Below the pieces are notes generated by a model that saw only the letters and a program-made list of their open reading frames with translations, had not been told where the DNA came from and searched no databases. This document shows positions 1 to 11,000 of a stretch of DNA of 64,000 bases, piece after piece (within the stretch, counting starts at the first letter, position 1; each line of letters starts with the position of its first letter). Source of the DNA: Psychromonas sp. SP041 (lineage in GTDB: Bacteria > Pseudomonadota > Gammaproteobacteria > Enterobacterales > Psychromonadaceae); contig NZ_CBRF02000003.1 in assembly GCF_000470315.2 (NCBI RefSeq), positions 62,001 to 126,000 on the forward strand, in the 5' to 3' direction. The position numbers and the translations under genes are program-made.

Positions 1-587
1 TCGATAACGCACTTTAATGTTCACATTAGAGCATATTGTTTTTCTAATTAATACGATCATTCGCACTTTACTTATAAAAAATATGACTAATTGATAACCA
101 AAAAGAAAAAATGATTAATAATACTCATTAAATAAAAACTGCTTGAAATGATTCAGTGAGTGATTAACGTTTAATTATGGTGCATGTTGAATAAGCCCTT
201 CATCTCAAATGATCAGTAAATTGTATTCTCTCAGTCTTAATACTGAAGGCATGGCATTAAGGTTTAATTAGACAGACATAATATTTTGTAAAATAAACAT
301 AATAATGATGATTAAAGACGCTAATGTGCAGAGATAAGTTTAATGGAATGAAAGACCGTGATTATTTTTTTAACTGAAAATAGCTTATTTTTTAATACTT
401 ACAAAAGCACATCCACACAATTGCCACACAATTGCCACACAATTACATAAAAAATAAAAATAGCACTTTAAATACAATCACTTAATTTTATTTTCATCTT
501 CATTCTTTACCTATATTTGTTGCTTATACTTACCCTAATCGCTTTCATTGAAGCATTTTCACTTTTACTAATAAGATTGGGTCGGTC
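1..587. other. AT-rich non-coding region upstream of the macAB-like operon
   Basis: No convincing coding sequence is visible in this stretch. It is very AT-rich. It contains a triple 11-bp direct repeat at 413-445, listed separately, and a possible promoter -10 hexamer TATACT at 525-530 with only a weak -35 match. The 5' neighbour lies outside the window, so the left part may be its downstream region. Confidence 0.6.
413..445 (+). promoter_or_regulatory. Triple 11-bp direct repeat, candidate response-regulator operator
   Basis: The unit CCACACAATTG occurs at 413-423 and 424-434 and, with its last base changed, at 435-445. An exact 11-bp period places the units on one face of the helix. OmpR/PhoB-family regulators typically bind direct repeats with about this period, and one such regulator is encoded at the end of this gene cluster (5272-5967). 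The site lies about 140 bp before the first start codon. The regulatory role is inferred from spacing and context only. Confidence 0.45.
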
Positions 588-1793
588 ATGAATAAAAAAA
601 TAAAGTACATAACGATATTAATATTGTTCGTTGTTGGAGTTGTTTTCTCGATTCAGTACTACTTTGCAGAAAATGAACAAAATCTTGTTTTTACCACTGA
701 CTTTGTAAAAAAGGGCAATATAGAAAATGTAGTCTTAACAAATGGCGTACTTTATCCCTATACCCTCGTTGATGTAGGTTCTCAGGCATCAGGACAAATA
801 GACAATATTGCAGTTAATCTCGGCGATCAGGTTAAAAAAGGTGATTTAATTGCCCAAATAGACAATTTGACGCAAAAAAATACGTTAAAAGAAGCGCAAG
901 CGTCACTTACTATTATCAATGCTCAATACCGAGCAAAACAAGCACAAATACATGAAGCAACAGCAGAATTTAAACGCCAACAAAAAATGTTTAAAAATGG
1001 CGTGAGCTCTCAGTCCATTTTCGACACGGCGCAGGCAACGTTAACGGTATATAGCGCAGAACTAGAACAAATCGAAGCACAGAAAGAACAAGCACTGATC
1101 AGTGTCGATAACGCCAAATTAGCATTAGGTTATACGACAATCGTTGCGCCTATCGATGGCACTGTTATTTATATTTCTGCACAACAAGGTCAAACTATCA
1201 GCAACAATCAAGAAACACCTAGTATTGTTGAACTGGCGCAGCTAACAACCATGACCATTAAAGCTGAAGTATCAGAAGCAGACGTTATCCATATAAACCC
1301 AGGACAACAAGTTTACTTTTCAATTCTTGGTGATGCTAAACAAAAATACACGGCAGTATTACGTGCAATTGAGCCTGGCCCTACAATATTGACTGGCGAT
1401 GATAGTCAGCTGAGCATAGGTGACAGTGATGCTATTTATTACAATGCATTATTTGATGTCGACAACCCTGAACAGCTATTACGTATTGGCATGACTGCTC
1501 AAGTATCTATTATTCTAGAAAGTGCGGAAGATGCATTGCAAGTTCCTTCTCAAGTGCTTATAGCTAAATCAAGCGGAGCAACAAACCAAGCAAATAGTTA
1601 TCAAGTGCCAGTCAAAGTAGATAATAAAGTCGAGTACCGAGATGTTGAAGTTGGCATCAATAACAGTGTTAATGCACAAATATTATCAGGACTTGAGGAA
1701 GGTGACGAAATTATTATCGGCCAATCTTCTGCAAATCAAACCACTACCTCTAGCCGTCAGGCGGGTGGCCGTCAAAACCTAGCGGGGCTTTAA
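588..1793 (+). CDS. macA: MacA-like membrane fusion protein of an ABC efflux pump
   Basis: This is a periplasmic adaptor of the HlyD/RND-MFP type that links an inner-membrane MacB-type ATPase to an outer-membrane channel. A single N-terminal membrane anchor lies at about residues 8-25. It is followed by the split lipoyl/barrel-sandwich part (VDVGSQASGQI near residue 62, VAPIDGTVIY near 187) with a helical hairpin between, then a beta-barrel domain. The length of 401 residues is normal for MacA. The last 20 residues are low-complexity (Ser/Thr/Gly/Gln). The MacB-like gene starts 3 nt after the stop, so the two are almost certainly co-transcribed. No TolC-like gene is present nearby. The substrate (macrolide, peptide, lipid or siderophore) cannot be told from sequence. 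Confidence 0.88.
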   Translation: MNKKIKYITILILFVVGVVFSIQYYFAENEQNLVFTTDFVKKGNIENVVLTNGVLYPYTLVDVGSQASGQIDNIAVNLGDQVKKGDLIAQIDNLTQKNTLKEAQASLTIINAQYRAKQAQIHEATAEFKRQQKMFKNGVSSQSIFDTAQATLTVYSAELEQIEAQKEQALISVDNAKLALGYTTIVAPIDGTVIYISAQQGQTISNNQETPSIVELAQLTTMTIKAEVSEADVIHINPGQQVYFSILGDAKQKYTAVLRAIEPGPTILTGDDSQLSIGDSDAIYYNALFDVDNPEQLLRIGMTAQVSIILESAEDALQVPSQVLIAKSSGATNQANSYQVPVKVDNKVEYRDVEVGINNSVNAQILSGLEEGDEIIIGQSSANQTTTSSRQAGGRQNLAGL

Positions 1794-1796
1794 TCT

Positions 1797-3755
1797 ATGA
1801 GTGAAGTGCTACTTGAAATTGCAGGTGTCAGCCGAACATTTAGCGCTGGAGAACAAGATCTTACCGTGTTAAATAACGTGAGTTTAAAAGTTCACAGAGG
1901 CGAAATGATCGCTATTGTTGGCGCATCCGGTTCAGGCAAGTCAACCTTAATGAATATTTTAGGCTGTTTGGACAAGCCTTCGGCAGGCCAGTATCTGATT
2001 AATGGTCAAGATACTTCTACAATGGATGAAGACCAATTAGCAGCACTGCGCCGTGAATATTTTGGTTTTATATTTCAGCGTTATCATCTACTGGGAGATC
2101 TTTCCGCCGTCGCGAATGTAGAAGTACCAGCGTTATATGCCAGTGAAGATAAAGCAACTCGTCGAGCAAGGGCTGAAGCATTATTATCACGTTTAGGGTT
2201 AAGCGATCGATTAGATCATAAGCCAAGTCAATTGAGCGGAGGTCAGCAGCAACGAGTCAGTGTTGCTAGAGCACTAATTAATGGCGGAGATGTTATTTTA
2301 GCTGATGAGCCAACGGGTGCACTCGATAGTAGCAGCGGTGAAGAGATGATGAAGCTCTTACAGGAATTACATAAAGATGGTCACACTATTATCTTAGTCA
2401 CTCATGATTTAGAAGTTGCACAGTTTGCTGACCGTATTATAGAAATAAAAGATGGCAAAATAAAAAGTGACCGAATAACTAAAACTCAAACTAAAGCCAT
2501 CGATATCCCTATTTTAAAAAAGGCAAATGCAACTCCTCCACAAAAACATCATTTACTTGATTGGCTACGTTATATTGAAGCGCTTAAAATGGCGTTAATT
2601 GCTATGTCTAGCCATAAATTACGTACTTTTTTAACCATGCTAGGCATTATTATTGGGATTGCATCAGTAGTTTCTGTTGTCGCACTTGGCAATGGGTCTC
2701 AACAAGCAGTACTAGAAAACATGTCATCAATGGGCACTAATACTATTGAAATTAAACCCGGTAATGGACTGGGTGATCGCCGTTCTGGGCGAATACGCAC
2801 GTTAACAGCCAGTGATGCAGAGATTCTCAAAACATTACCATTTGTTGATAGTGTTACACCAACAGTAAGAGCAGATGTGGCGATTCGCTATAGCAGCCAA
2901 GCTCTCACCGGTGAAGTACAAGGTGTAGGTTCTGAGTACTTTAGAGTAAACGGTTACACTTTAGCGCAAGGCCAATATTTTGATGAAAATAGTGTTGATG
3001 AACTGGCTCAAGTGGCAGTAATTGACTCAAACACTGTCGCCTCTTTGTTCCCGAAAGAATCACCAATCGGTAAAGTGATATTTCTCGGTCAACTACCAGT
3101 ACGTGTGATTGGCGTGACAGAACCAAGAGAGAGTGCCTTTGGTAACACTGAGGCATTAAATGTATGGATCCCTTACACCACTGTATCAGCACGTATTTTT
3201 AGACAAAATGATGTTAATGATATTACTGTACGAATTAATGACAGCGTGTCTAGCACCGCTGCTGAACAGGGCATTATTAAGCTAATTAAAATGCGTCATG
3301 GTGTTGAAGACTTTTTTACCGTTAACACCGATACTATTCGAGAAAATATTGAAAAAACGTCAGCGACTATGACGATGCTTATTTCAACCATAGCGTTTAT
3401 CTCTCTGATTGTAGGGGGCATTGGTGTTATGAATATTATGTTAGTGTCAGTAACTGAACGTACTCGAGAGATTGGTATACGTATGGCAGTGGGTGCTCGC
3501 CAACAAGATATTTTACGACAGTTTTTAATTGAAGCCGTTTTAGTGTGTATTTGCGGCGGTATTCTAGGCATCTCATTAGCTTTTGTCATTGGGCTTATCT
3601 TTGCTTCAAGTAATAGCGACTTTCAAATGATTTATTCAATGAACTCGATTATTACAGCCTTTGCGTGCTCGACCTTAATTGGAGTGTTATTTGGTTATTT
3701 ACCCGCAAGAAATGCAGCTAAACTTAACCCAGTAGAAGCTTTATCACGCGATTAG
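1797..3755 (+). CDS. macB: MacB-like ABC transporter, fused ATPase and permease
   Basis: This is the inner-membrane motor of a tripartite efflux pump. It has an N-terminal ABC ATPase with Walker [10 protein letters not shown] at residues 42-50, signature LSGGQQQRV at 146-154 and Walker B VILADEP at 166-172. A first membrane helix follows near 276-298, then a large periplasmic region, and three more helices near the C-terminus (about 525-547, 575-600 and 617-640). This is the MacB/FtsX layout. The 652-residue length matches MacB closely. It sits 3 nt after the MacA-like gene and is followed by a two-component system, so the four genes form a pump plus sensor module comparable in logic to pumps governed by BaeSR. 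Confidence 0.9.
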   Translation: MSEVLLEIAGVSRTFSAGEQDLTVLNNVSLKVHRGEMIAIVGASGSGKSTLMNILGCLDKPSAGQYLINGQDTSTMDEDQLAALRREYFGFIFQRYHLLGDLSAVANVEVPALYASEDKATRRARAEALLSRLGLSDRLDHKPSQLSGGQQQRVSVARALINGGDVILADEPTGALDSSSGEEMMKLLQELHKDGHTIILVTHDLEVAQFADRIIEIKDGKIKSDRITKTQTKAIDIPILKKANATPPQKHHLLDWLRYIEALKMALIAMSSHKLRTFLTMLGIIIGIASVVSVVALGNGSQQAVLENMSSMGTNTIEIKPGNGLGDRRSGRIRTLTASDAEILKTLPFVDSVTPTVRADVAIRYSSQALTGEVQGVGSEYFRVNGYTLAQGQYFDENSVDELAQVAVIDSNTVASLFPKESPIGKVIFLGQLPVRVIGVTEPRESAFGNTEALNVWIPYTTVSARIFRQNDVNDITVRINDSVSSTAAEQGIIKLIKMRHGVEDFFTVNTDTIRENIEKTSATMTMLISTIAFISLIVGGIGVMNIMLVSVTERTREIGIRMAVGARQQDILRQFLIEAVLVCICGGILGISLAFVIGLIFASSNSDFQMIYSMNSIITAFACSTLIGVLFGYLPARNAAKLNPVEALSRD

Positions 3756-3772
3756 TCCCGTCAATAAAAAAA

Positions 3773-3799
3773 CGATCTCAGTGGATAATACTGAGATCG
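3773..3799. terminator. Perfect hairpin between macB and the sensor kinase gene
   Basis: The arms CGATCTCAGT (3773-3782) and ACTGAGATCG (3790-3799) form a perfect 10-bp stem around a 7-nt loop. On the plus strand the stem is preceded by an A-run and followed only by AATTAAAAT. The better U-tract therefore lies on the minus strand. It may attenuate read-through from the pump genes into the two-component genes or stop antisense transcription. Confidence 0.5.
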
Positions 3800-3844
3800 A
3801 ATTAAAATATAATCAGTTACTTTGATTGTCATAAAGGAATCACA

Positions 3845-5275
3845 TTGCGGTTATTTTATAAGTTTTTCTTCGCATTTTGTTTAACCAGCTTTGTAGCGGT
3901 AGGCTTAATGCTGTTACTAATAACTATCAATTTATCCACCAGCTTCAATGACTTTGTAAATGAAGCTGAACATAAAAAAATTGTAGATTTAAAAAGCCGA
4001 ATAACAGCTTACTACCAAGAAAATGACAGTTGGGATGAATTAAAAGGAAATGAACCTCTTTGGAAAGCCATGCTGGGGCCAAAAGCAAAAAATGGGAATA
4101 ATAAGTCACAATCAAAGGATGATATTGAGGCTGATGATAACCTGTCTGCACTAAGTAATTTATTACAAACACAACAAAGATTAAGCCTATACGATGTTGA
4201 TAAAAAAGTAGTTATTGGCAAACCATTAATAACTGATAACTCATACAGCGAAGTGATTGAGTTAAATGGGCAAACTATTGGATGGATTAGCTTAATTCCC
4301 TCTGAATTGGCTAAAGGTAGCCCTGGCAGTCAATTTTTAGCACAGCAATATAAAAGTTATTACGTAATCGCTTTGATTGTTATTGTGCTGTCATTCTTTA
4401 CTGCTTGGTTATTTTCAAGGCATTTAGTCGCGCCAATCAGTTCGCTTATTGAAGGTACTTACACCTTAATTAAAGGTGATTATCGTATTCGAATTGAAAA
4501 TAAAACCAACGACGAATTGTCATTGTTATCGGACAACGTCAATGTACTAGCTGATACCTTAGACAAAAATCAACATAGCCGTTTTAAATGGATGTCAGAC
4601 GTAACACATGAATTGAAGACACCATTAACCGTATTAAGAGGCCAACTTATTGGTGTGCAAGACGGTATATTTGTAGCAGATGAACAGCGTGTTCAACTAT
4701 TCATAGACCAAATAGATAGCATGAGCCATATTGTTAATGACCTTTATCAGCTCTCTATTACCGACGTAGGTGGGCTCACTTATAAAAAAGAATCGCTCAA
4801 CCCTATTCAAATACTATTGCAAGTAGCCGATAGTTTTACAGCTCAGTTTAGTCAAAAAGAACTTCGAGTCGATTGCTCACAAGTCGCTCAATTAATGGCA
4901 GATAAAAAATGTATCGTACTGGCCGATAAAGATAGGATCAGACAATTATTCGTTAACCTTTTCGAGAACTGCTGCCGTTATACTGACGCCCTTGGAGAAA
5001 TCCAAATATCAGCACAAATCATTGCTAAGCAAGTGCATATTCAAATACAAGATTCAGCCCCAGGTGTGCCGGTAAATGTCCAAGATAAATTGTTTGAGCG
5101 CTTTTATCGCGTAGAGCCTTCACGTAACCGAGGTTATGGTGGTTCCGGCTTAGGCTTAGCGTTATGTAAACAAATTGTCGATGCTCACCAAGGTACTATC
5201 ACTACTGCCGAATCATCATTAGGTGGACTAAGTATTCATATTACATTACCAGAGCACAGGAATTATAGGCCATGA
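3845..5275 (+). CDS. Sensor histidine kinase (BaeS/CpxA-type layout)
   Basis: This is a membrane sensor kinase that should phosphorylate the response regulator encoded immediately downstream. It has a membrane helix at about residues 8-28, a periplasmic sensor loop of about 140 residues and a second helix at about 172-191. A HAMP-type linker follows, then a HisKA domain with the phospho-acceptor His255 in DVTHELKTP, and a HATPase domain with N-box Asn375 and glycine box GGSGLGLAL near 432-440. The start is a TTG placed 7 nt after a good AAGGA ribosome site (3833-3837). No upstream ATG keeps the whole first helix. The stop overlaps the next start as ATGA, which implies translational coupling. 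The sensed signal is unknown. Regulation of the upstream pump is inferred from position. Confidence 0.88.
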   Translation: MRLFYKFFFAFCLTSFVAVGLMLLLITINLSTSFNDFVNEAEHKKIVDLKSRITAYYQENDSWDELKGNEPLWKAMLGPKAKNGNNKSQSKDDIEADDNLSALSNLLQTQQRLSLYDVDKKVVIGKPLITDNSYSEVIELNGQTIGWISLIPSELAKGSPGSQFLAQQYKSYYVIALIVIVLSFFTAWLFSRHLVAPISSLIEGTYTLIKGDYRIRIENKTNDELSLLSDNVNVLADTLDKNQHSRFKWMSDVTHELKTPLTVLRGQLIGVQDGIFVADEQRVQLFIDQIDSMSHIVNDLYQLSITDVGGLTYKKESLNPIQILLQVADSFTAQFSQKELRVDCSQVAQLMADKKCIVLADKDRIRQLFVNLFENCCRYTDALGEIQISAQIIAKQVHIQIQDSAPGVPVNVQDKLFERFYRVEPSRNRGYGGSGLGLALCKQIVDAHQGTITTAESSLGGLSIHITLPEHRNYRP

Positions 5276-5967
5276 AAAAACAGACTATTCTCATTGTTGA
5301 AGACGAAGCCCATATAGCCGAAATATTGATCGCCTATTGTCAAAATGCAGGTTACTTAGTCGAACACCACAGTAGCGGTAAAGAGGTGGTTGGTTTTGTT
5401 GAAAATAATAGCATTGACCTGATGTTGCTTGACTTAATGTTACCCGATATTGACGGTTTGGAAATCTGCAAAAAAATCAGATCTTTTTCAGAACTACCTA
5501 TCATTATGATCACTGCAAAAGGCGAAGAAATAGATAAACTACTCGGCTTAGAATTTGGCGCAGATGATTATATTTGTAAACCATTTAGTCCAAGGGAAGT
5601 GATGGCGAGAGTTAAAACCGTATTACGCCGAGCGGGCAATAATAATGAGATTGATACGACACAAGTCATTAAACACTCTGGATTCGAAATGAAAATAAAC
5701 GCCTTTGAAGTGACCTTTAAAGGACAGTTTTTAGATTTAACACCAAGGGAGTTTTTAATCGTTCGACTTTTTTTAGAAAACAGCGGTCGAGTATTCAGCC
5801 GAGAAGAAATATTAGTGTATGCCTACAGTGACACCTTTGATATATCCGACCGTAACATCGATACTCATATTAAAAATATTCGTAAAAAAATTAATAATAT
5901 CGCACCTGAAGTAGACCCAATAAACTCAGTATATGGCATTGGTTATAAGTTTAATAAATTATCCTAA
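5272..5967 (+). CDS. OmpR/PhoB-family response regulator
   Basis: This is a two-domain transcription factor. The N-terminal receiver carries the acidic pair at residues 10-11, the phospho-acceptor Asp54 in LLDLMLPD and Lys103 in CKPF. The C-terminal winged helix (about 130-231) has LTPREFLIV and the typical end motif YGIGYKF. It overlaps the kinase gene by 4 nt (ATGA), as cognate pairs often do. The 11-bp direct repeats at 413-445 upstream of the pump genes are a plausible binding site. It could be named BaeR- or CpxR-like, but I see no residue that settles the subfamily. Confidence 0.9.
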   Translation: MKKQTILIVEDEAHIAEILIAYCQNAGYLVEHHSSGKEVVGFVENNSIDLMLLDLMLPDIDGLEICKKIRSFSELPIIMITAKGEEIDKLLGLEFGADDYICKPFSPREVMARVKTVLRRAGNNNEIDTTQVIKHSGFEMKINAFEVTFKGQFLDLTPREFLIVRLFLENSGRVFSREEILVYAYSDTFDISDRNIDTHIKNIRKKINNIAPEVDPINSVYGIGYKFNKLS

Positions 5968-6018
5968 TAAGTGACTATGTTAACGATTACAGTGGCGTTA
6001 ACAGCTACGTAATTAAAA

Positions 6019-6048
6019 ATTAGCCTACAAAATAATATGTAGGCTAAT
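6019..6048. terminator. Bidirectional terminator between convergent operons
   Basis: ATTAGCCTACA (6019-6029) pairs perfectly with TGTAGGCTAAT (6038-6048) around an 8-nt loop. It lies between the end of the response regulator gene and the end of the guanidine operon, which converge here. A/T-rich flanks on both sides fit use in both directions. Confidence 0.7.
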
Positions 6049-6093
6049 CTTGAAATAACTTAATAAGTTCTATACTTCGTTTATGTCTGTTAA

Positions 6094-8007
6094 TTATTTA
6101 TTCAGTTCGGCATAAGCACGCCAACTACCTAAATCACTAATATCGGTCGCGTCCTTAATTGCATAACCTTCACAAATAAAACTAGTGACCCAACTGCCAT
6201 CTTCTAGCTCGACTTTTCCAAGTCCTAACGGTTGTCCTATGCCCTGTAAAAAACTGCCTACCGTACTTGCAGGTAAACGCCAGACTTCAACTTCAATTGC
6301 GACACCTTGTTCAGCCACACGAATTAAACCCGGACGAAAAGGAGGACCACCAGCCAATGCATAGAAGCGATAATCAGCAGTCGTTTTAGTATTTTTTACT
6401 AAATAACCGCCGCGCTCTGTTAACTGAAGATTAAGTGGAAAACCTGAAAGATGTGCGCCACAAACAGCAATGTCGATTTCAGCAGCGGATGCGTTGGCTT
6501 GCACTTTATTAGCACTTGCCTTACTTAACGTTTGCCCAGTTGCCCCTAAGGTAAAGTTATTCAGTTGTTGTAATTTTGCGCCAGTATTCAGTAATAAACG
6601 ATCGCTAAAAGCAGGGCCAAAAAAGGTCACACCAAAAGGTAGTCCTGATGCTAAGAAACCAGCAGGTACAGCAATTGCGGCATAATCTAATAAGTTCATA
6701 AAGTTGGTGTAATAACCCAAGTTAGAATTTAACTGGATTGGGTTAGCTTCAAGTTCAGCGATACTATAAATCGTGCCAGCAGTTGGTGTCACAACACAAT
6801 CTAACTCCGCCAGAATCGCATCACACTGCACTTTAAACGCTTGTAATTTATACATAGCTTTAAAAGCACTCACCGCCGAATGTGCGGTTGCCCCGCCGAT
6901 AATAGTTTCAATCACTGGTAGGCATTGTTTAGGATCTTTAATAAAGAACTCTTCAATAGCGGCGTAACGTTCGGCTACCCAAGGTCCTTCATAAAGCAAT
7001 GTGGCAGCATCTAAAAAAGGCTGAAAATTGATAGTCACTAATTCTGCGCCAGCTTGTTTTAATTGCTCAACCGTATTAGTAAATAAAGCTTGTGCACTTT
7101 TATCGCCAAAGAAGGCCAATTGGTCTTGTTCTGGCACGCCAATTTTTAACGATTCAAAACTTGTCTCAGGTTGGTATGGCGCATCAGCACCAAGGTTTGC
7201 TCGTGAGTAACAATCATTGTCATCTTGCTTGGCAGTAATATCTAACAACTGATTAAGCTCATCAACCGTATTCGCCAATAAAGTCACACAATCTAAACTT
7301 TTACATGCCGGTACAACACCTGTACAACTCAATAACCCTTTGGTCGCTTTTAAGCCTACAATATTATTCAGTGCCGCAGGTACTCGTCCTGACCCTGCCG
7401 TATCCGTACCTAATGAGAAACTCACGTTGCCATTAGCAACAGCAACCGCGCTACCTGAGCTTGAACCACCAGAAATATAGTCAGGATCAAAACTATTTTT
7501 AACCGCACCCCATGGGCTACGCACACCAACAAGTCCAGTAGCAAATTGGTCTAAATTAGTTTTACCTAATGGAATCGCCCCTGCTTCTATTAATAATTGC
7601 ACGACTTGCGCTGATTGATCAGGTTGAAAACGATATGCTTCGCAACCTGCTGTAGTCGGTAATAGGCTTAAATCAATATTATCTTTGATAGCAAAAGGTA
7701 CGCCATATAACGGTAAATCATCCATTGATTTCGTGCTTAGCTTATTGCTTAATGACGTTAGCATCTCGGTTAACTGAATTTCAGAAAGCGTACTTAACCA
7801 GACGTTATTTTGATCGTCTTTGGCTTGTTGTAATTTAGCGACTAAAAATGTTTCTACTATTAATTCGCCACTACGGTAAGCTGCTTGTAAGGCACTGATC
7901 GTCATGTTTTGTGTTGTCATTTTCTTAGCCTCACTTGTTTGTTTATTAGTAACCTGTTTATTATCAATGTTATCTTTCTTATTAATAGTCTGCTTAATCT
8001 CAGTCAT
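6094..8007 (-). CDS. atzF: Allophanate hydrolase (guanidine pathway, last step)
   Basis: It hydrolyses allophanate to ammonium and CO2. It belongs to the amidase-signature family: Lys108 lies in VPFAIKDN, the serine-rich GGSSSGSA motif near 180-187 supplies the cis-serine, and Ser206 in TDTAGSGR is the expected nucleophile. Beyond residue about 460 there is a separate C-terminal domain ending in AYAELNK, as in AtzF-type enzymes. The length of 637 residues is normal. The ATG overlaps the carboxylase stop as TAATG, so it is translationally coupled. The first 35 residues are polar and unlike the family, and Met30 or Met35 could be the true start. It is the last gene of the riboswitch-led operon, which fits allophanate being the product of carboxyguanidine deimination. 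Confidence 0.93.
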   Translation of the reverse strand: MTEIKQTINKKDNIDNKQVTNKQTSEAKKMTTQNMTISALQAAYRSGELIVETFLVAKLQQAKDDQNNVWLSTLSEIQLTEMLTSLSNKLSTKSMDDLPLYGVPFAIKDNIDLSLLPTTAGCEAYRFQPDQSAQVVQLLIEAGAIPLGKTNLDQFATGLVGVRSPWGAVKNSFDPDYISGGSSSGSAVAVANGNVSFSLGTDTAGSGRVPAALNNIVGLKATKGLLSCTGVVPACKSLDCVTLLANTVDELNQLLDITAKQDDNDCYSRANLGADAPYQPETSFESLKIGVPEQDQLAFFGDKSAQALFTNTVEQLKQAGAELVTINFQPFLDAATLLYEGPWVAERYAAIEEFFIKDPKQCLPVIETIIGGATAHSAVSAFKAMYKLQAFKVQCDAILAELDCVVTPTAGTIYSIAELEANPIQLNSNLGYYTNFMNLLDYAAIAVPAGFLASGLPFGVTFFGPAFSDRLLLNTGAKLQQLNNFTLGATGQTLSKASANKVQANASAAEIDIAVCGAHLSGFPLNLQLTERGGYLVKNTKTTADYRFYALAGGPPFRPGLIRVAEQGVAIEVEVWRLPASTVGSFLQGIGQPLGLGKVELEDGSWVTSFICEGYAIKDATDISDLGSWRAYAELNK

Positions 8008-11000
8008 TAGCTTTTCTCCAAAATTAATAATCGTTGCCCTGCATGCACTTGTGCACCTTCTTTTTGTACAAGGCTTGAAACAATGCCTGCGGCTGGGGCA
8101 ACCACTTCAATTTCCATTTTCATCGCTTCAAGTATCAATAACGGCTGCCCTGCAATCACTTCTTCGCCTGGTTTTACTAATATTTTCCAAATGTTACCTG
8201 CTACATGGCTATCAACACTACGTTGCTCCGCCGTTAAGCTGATCACATCTGTTTCTACTTGCGTCATTTCATCAGCAACAAAGTTAGCTTGTCCTGTTTC
8301 TTGCCAACGTTGACGTTCTGCTTCAAAGGCTTTTTGTTGCTTCTCTTTGAAGGTCACTATCGAGTCTTGGGCATCACATAAACTTTGTTGGTACTCCGCT
8401 AAGCTGAATGTTGTTTCTTCTATTTTCAGAGGGTAATCACCACGAGGAAAATCATGACGAATTTGAGTTAGCTCTTCACTACTGACAGGGTAGAATTTAA
8501 TTTGGTCAAAGAAGCGTAATAGCCATGGTTTCTCAAATTCAGCTGTTTTACGGTAACGGTTCCACATTTGTAAGGTACGTCCAACAAACTGATAACCACC
8601 AGGCCCTTCCATTCCGTAAACACATAAATAAGCACCACCAATTCCCACGGCATTTTCAGGTGTCCAAGTACGAGCAGGATTATATTTTGTGGTCACTAAA
8701 CGGTGGCGAGGATCAAGCGGCGTAGCGACCGGCGCGCCTAAATACACATCTCCTAAGCCCATCACCAAGTAACTCGCATTGAAGACAATCTCTTTCACTT
8801 CTTCAACGGAATCTAACCCATTAATACGACGAATAAACTCAATGTTGTCAGGACACCATGGAGCATCTTTACGGACTAATTCATCGTATTTTTTAATCGC
8901 TAACCGTGTTGCATAATCATCCCAAGATAAAGGAATATGCACGATACGTGATGGCACGGTTAATTGGCTAATATCGCCTAACGCTTGTTCAGCTTCGGCT
9001 AATAGAGTTAATAATTGAGCAAGCGGAAGTTGTAAATTATCGTAATGGACTTGCAGTGAGCGGATCCCCGGCGTTAACTCTTCAATGCCAACAATGTTCA
9101 TATCTTGTAGCTTTAACATCAAAGCATGGACACGGAAACGCAATGCAACATCCAACACTTGCTGGCCGTATTCAACTAATAGGTAATCTTCACCACTTGC
9201 GCGGTAAACCACTTGTTCGTTATGTTCTGTTTTATCAATCTTTTTGATAATCGCAGTTTCAGGTAATTCTGTTGGTGCTTTCTGTTCAGTAAACTGCCCT
9301 GATTGTAATTGTTGAATTTGTTGTATTTCTAACTGTTGTGCATCAAGGATTGATACCGGTTGAAAACGAATGCTTGCACCTGCTTTCAGCTGACCAACTT
9401 TCCATAAGTCCGCTTTAATAATAGTGACAGGACAAACAAAGCCTCCTAAACTTGGACCGTCTGGACCTAAAATAACAGGCATGTCACCAGTAAAATCAAT
9501 CGTACCTACCGCATAAGCATTATCGTGAATATTTGAAGGGTGTAAACCCGCTTCACCACCGTCATTACGTGCCCATTTAGGTTTTGGTCCCATTAAACGA
9601 ACACCTGTACGACTGGAGTTAAAGTGTACTTTCCACGTTGCATCAAAGAAGGCATCAATATCTTCAGGACAGAAGAAATCGGGTGCACCATGTGGTCCAT
9701 AAATAACGCGGATAGTCCAATCATCGGTAATCTCAGGTAATAATGCAGCCTGTTTCGGTTCAGTGCATTCAGTCACCTCTTCAATATGTAATACATCACC
9801 CGTACGTAAAGCACGACCGGCATGTCCACCAAATTGGCCTAAAGTGAAAGTTGATTTACTGCCTAAGTAATCAGGACATTGAATGCCACCTTGTACAGAT
9901 AAATAACAGCGAGAACCCGATCCTTTAATATTGCCTAAGGTTAACGTTTGTCCTGCTTGTACATTAATAACCATACCATTACTAACACTTACATCATCTA
10001 ACAACGCGTCGATTATTGAACCGGTTAATACAATGCGTGTTGCGCTGTTAAAGCGTAATGTTGGACCACTCACCGTAATTTCTAAACCAGCGACCTCATC
10101 ACTATTACCTAATAATGTATTGGCTAAACGAAAGCTAACGCTGTCCATTGGACCTGAAGGTGGTACACCAATATTCCAGTAGCCTTTACGACCGGGGTAA
10201 TCTTGGATGGTGGTTTGTGTTCCACCGTTTAATACGTCAATAGAACAAGGTGAATAGACAAATTGATTGAGGGTTTGTGTTAATAACTTCGCCTCTTCAA
10301 CTACTTTGCTACTTAATAGTTGATGTAAGTAATCTTTGTTAGTTTCAATACCGTAAATTTCACTGTTTATAAGCGCTTGTTTTAGCCCCGTTAATGCTTG
10401 TTCACGAGACTCACTGTGACAAATAACTTTGGCTAACATCGGGTCAAAAAAGGGAGAGACTTCAGTGCCACTTTCTAACCAATGATCAATGCGTAATGTG
10501 CCCTGATCAACCTCTGTCGCCCATTTAACATGGCTAATTAATCCCGCACTTGGTTGGAAAGATTTGTTCGCATCTTCTGCATATAAACGCACTTGAATGG
10601 CATGCCCTTTGGCGACTAAATCTTGTTCAAGTTCAACTAATGGTGCTAATTGTTTTGCCGCTAAGCTGACCATCCAATTAACCAAGTCAACGTTATACAC
10701 TAACTCAGTTACACCATGCTCTACTTGTAAGCGGGTATTCACTTCTAAAAAGTAAAATTGCTGTGCTTGTTGGTCAAATACAAATTCCACTGTGCCTGCA
10801 CTACGATAGTTTACTGAGGCCGCTAAGCGTGTTGCTGTGCTGTGTAACTCTTTGCGTAAAGCGTCGTCTAAATTTGGAGCTGGACATTCTTCAATTACTT
10901 TTTGGTTACGACGTTGTGCAGAACAATCTCGCTCTCCTAACGCAATCGCATGGCCTTCACCATCACCGAAGACTTGTACTTCAATATGACGTGCTTGAAC

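Noticed and set aside
413..445. Direct repeats read as a CRISPR fragment
   Set aside because: Units are 11 bp with no spacers, and no cas genes are present.
2941..3192. Minus-strand open frame inside macB
   Set aside because: Lies wholly within a well supported gene on the other strand and has no recognisable product; the same holds for the other open frames antisense to strong genes.
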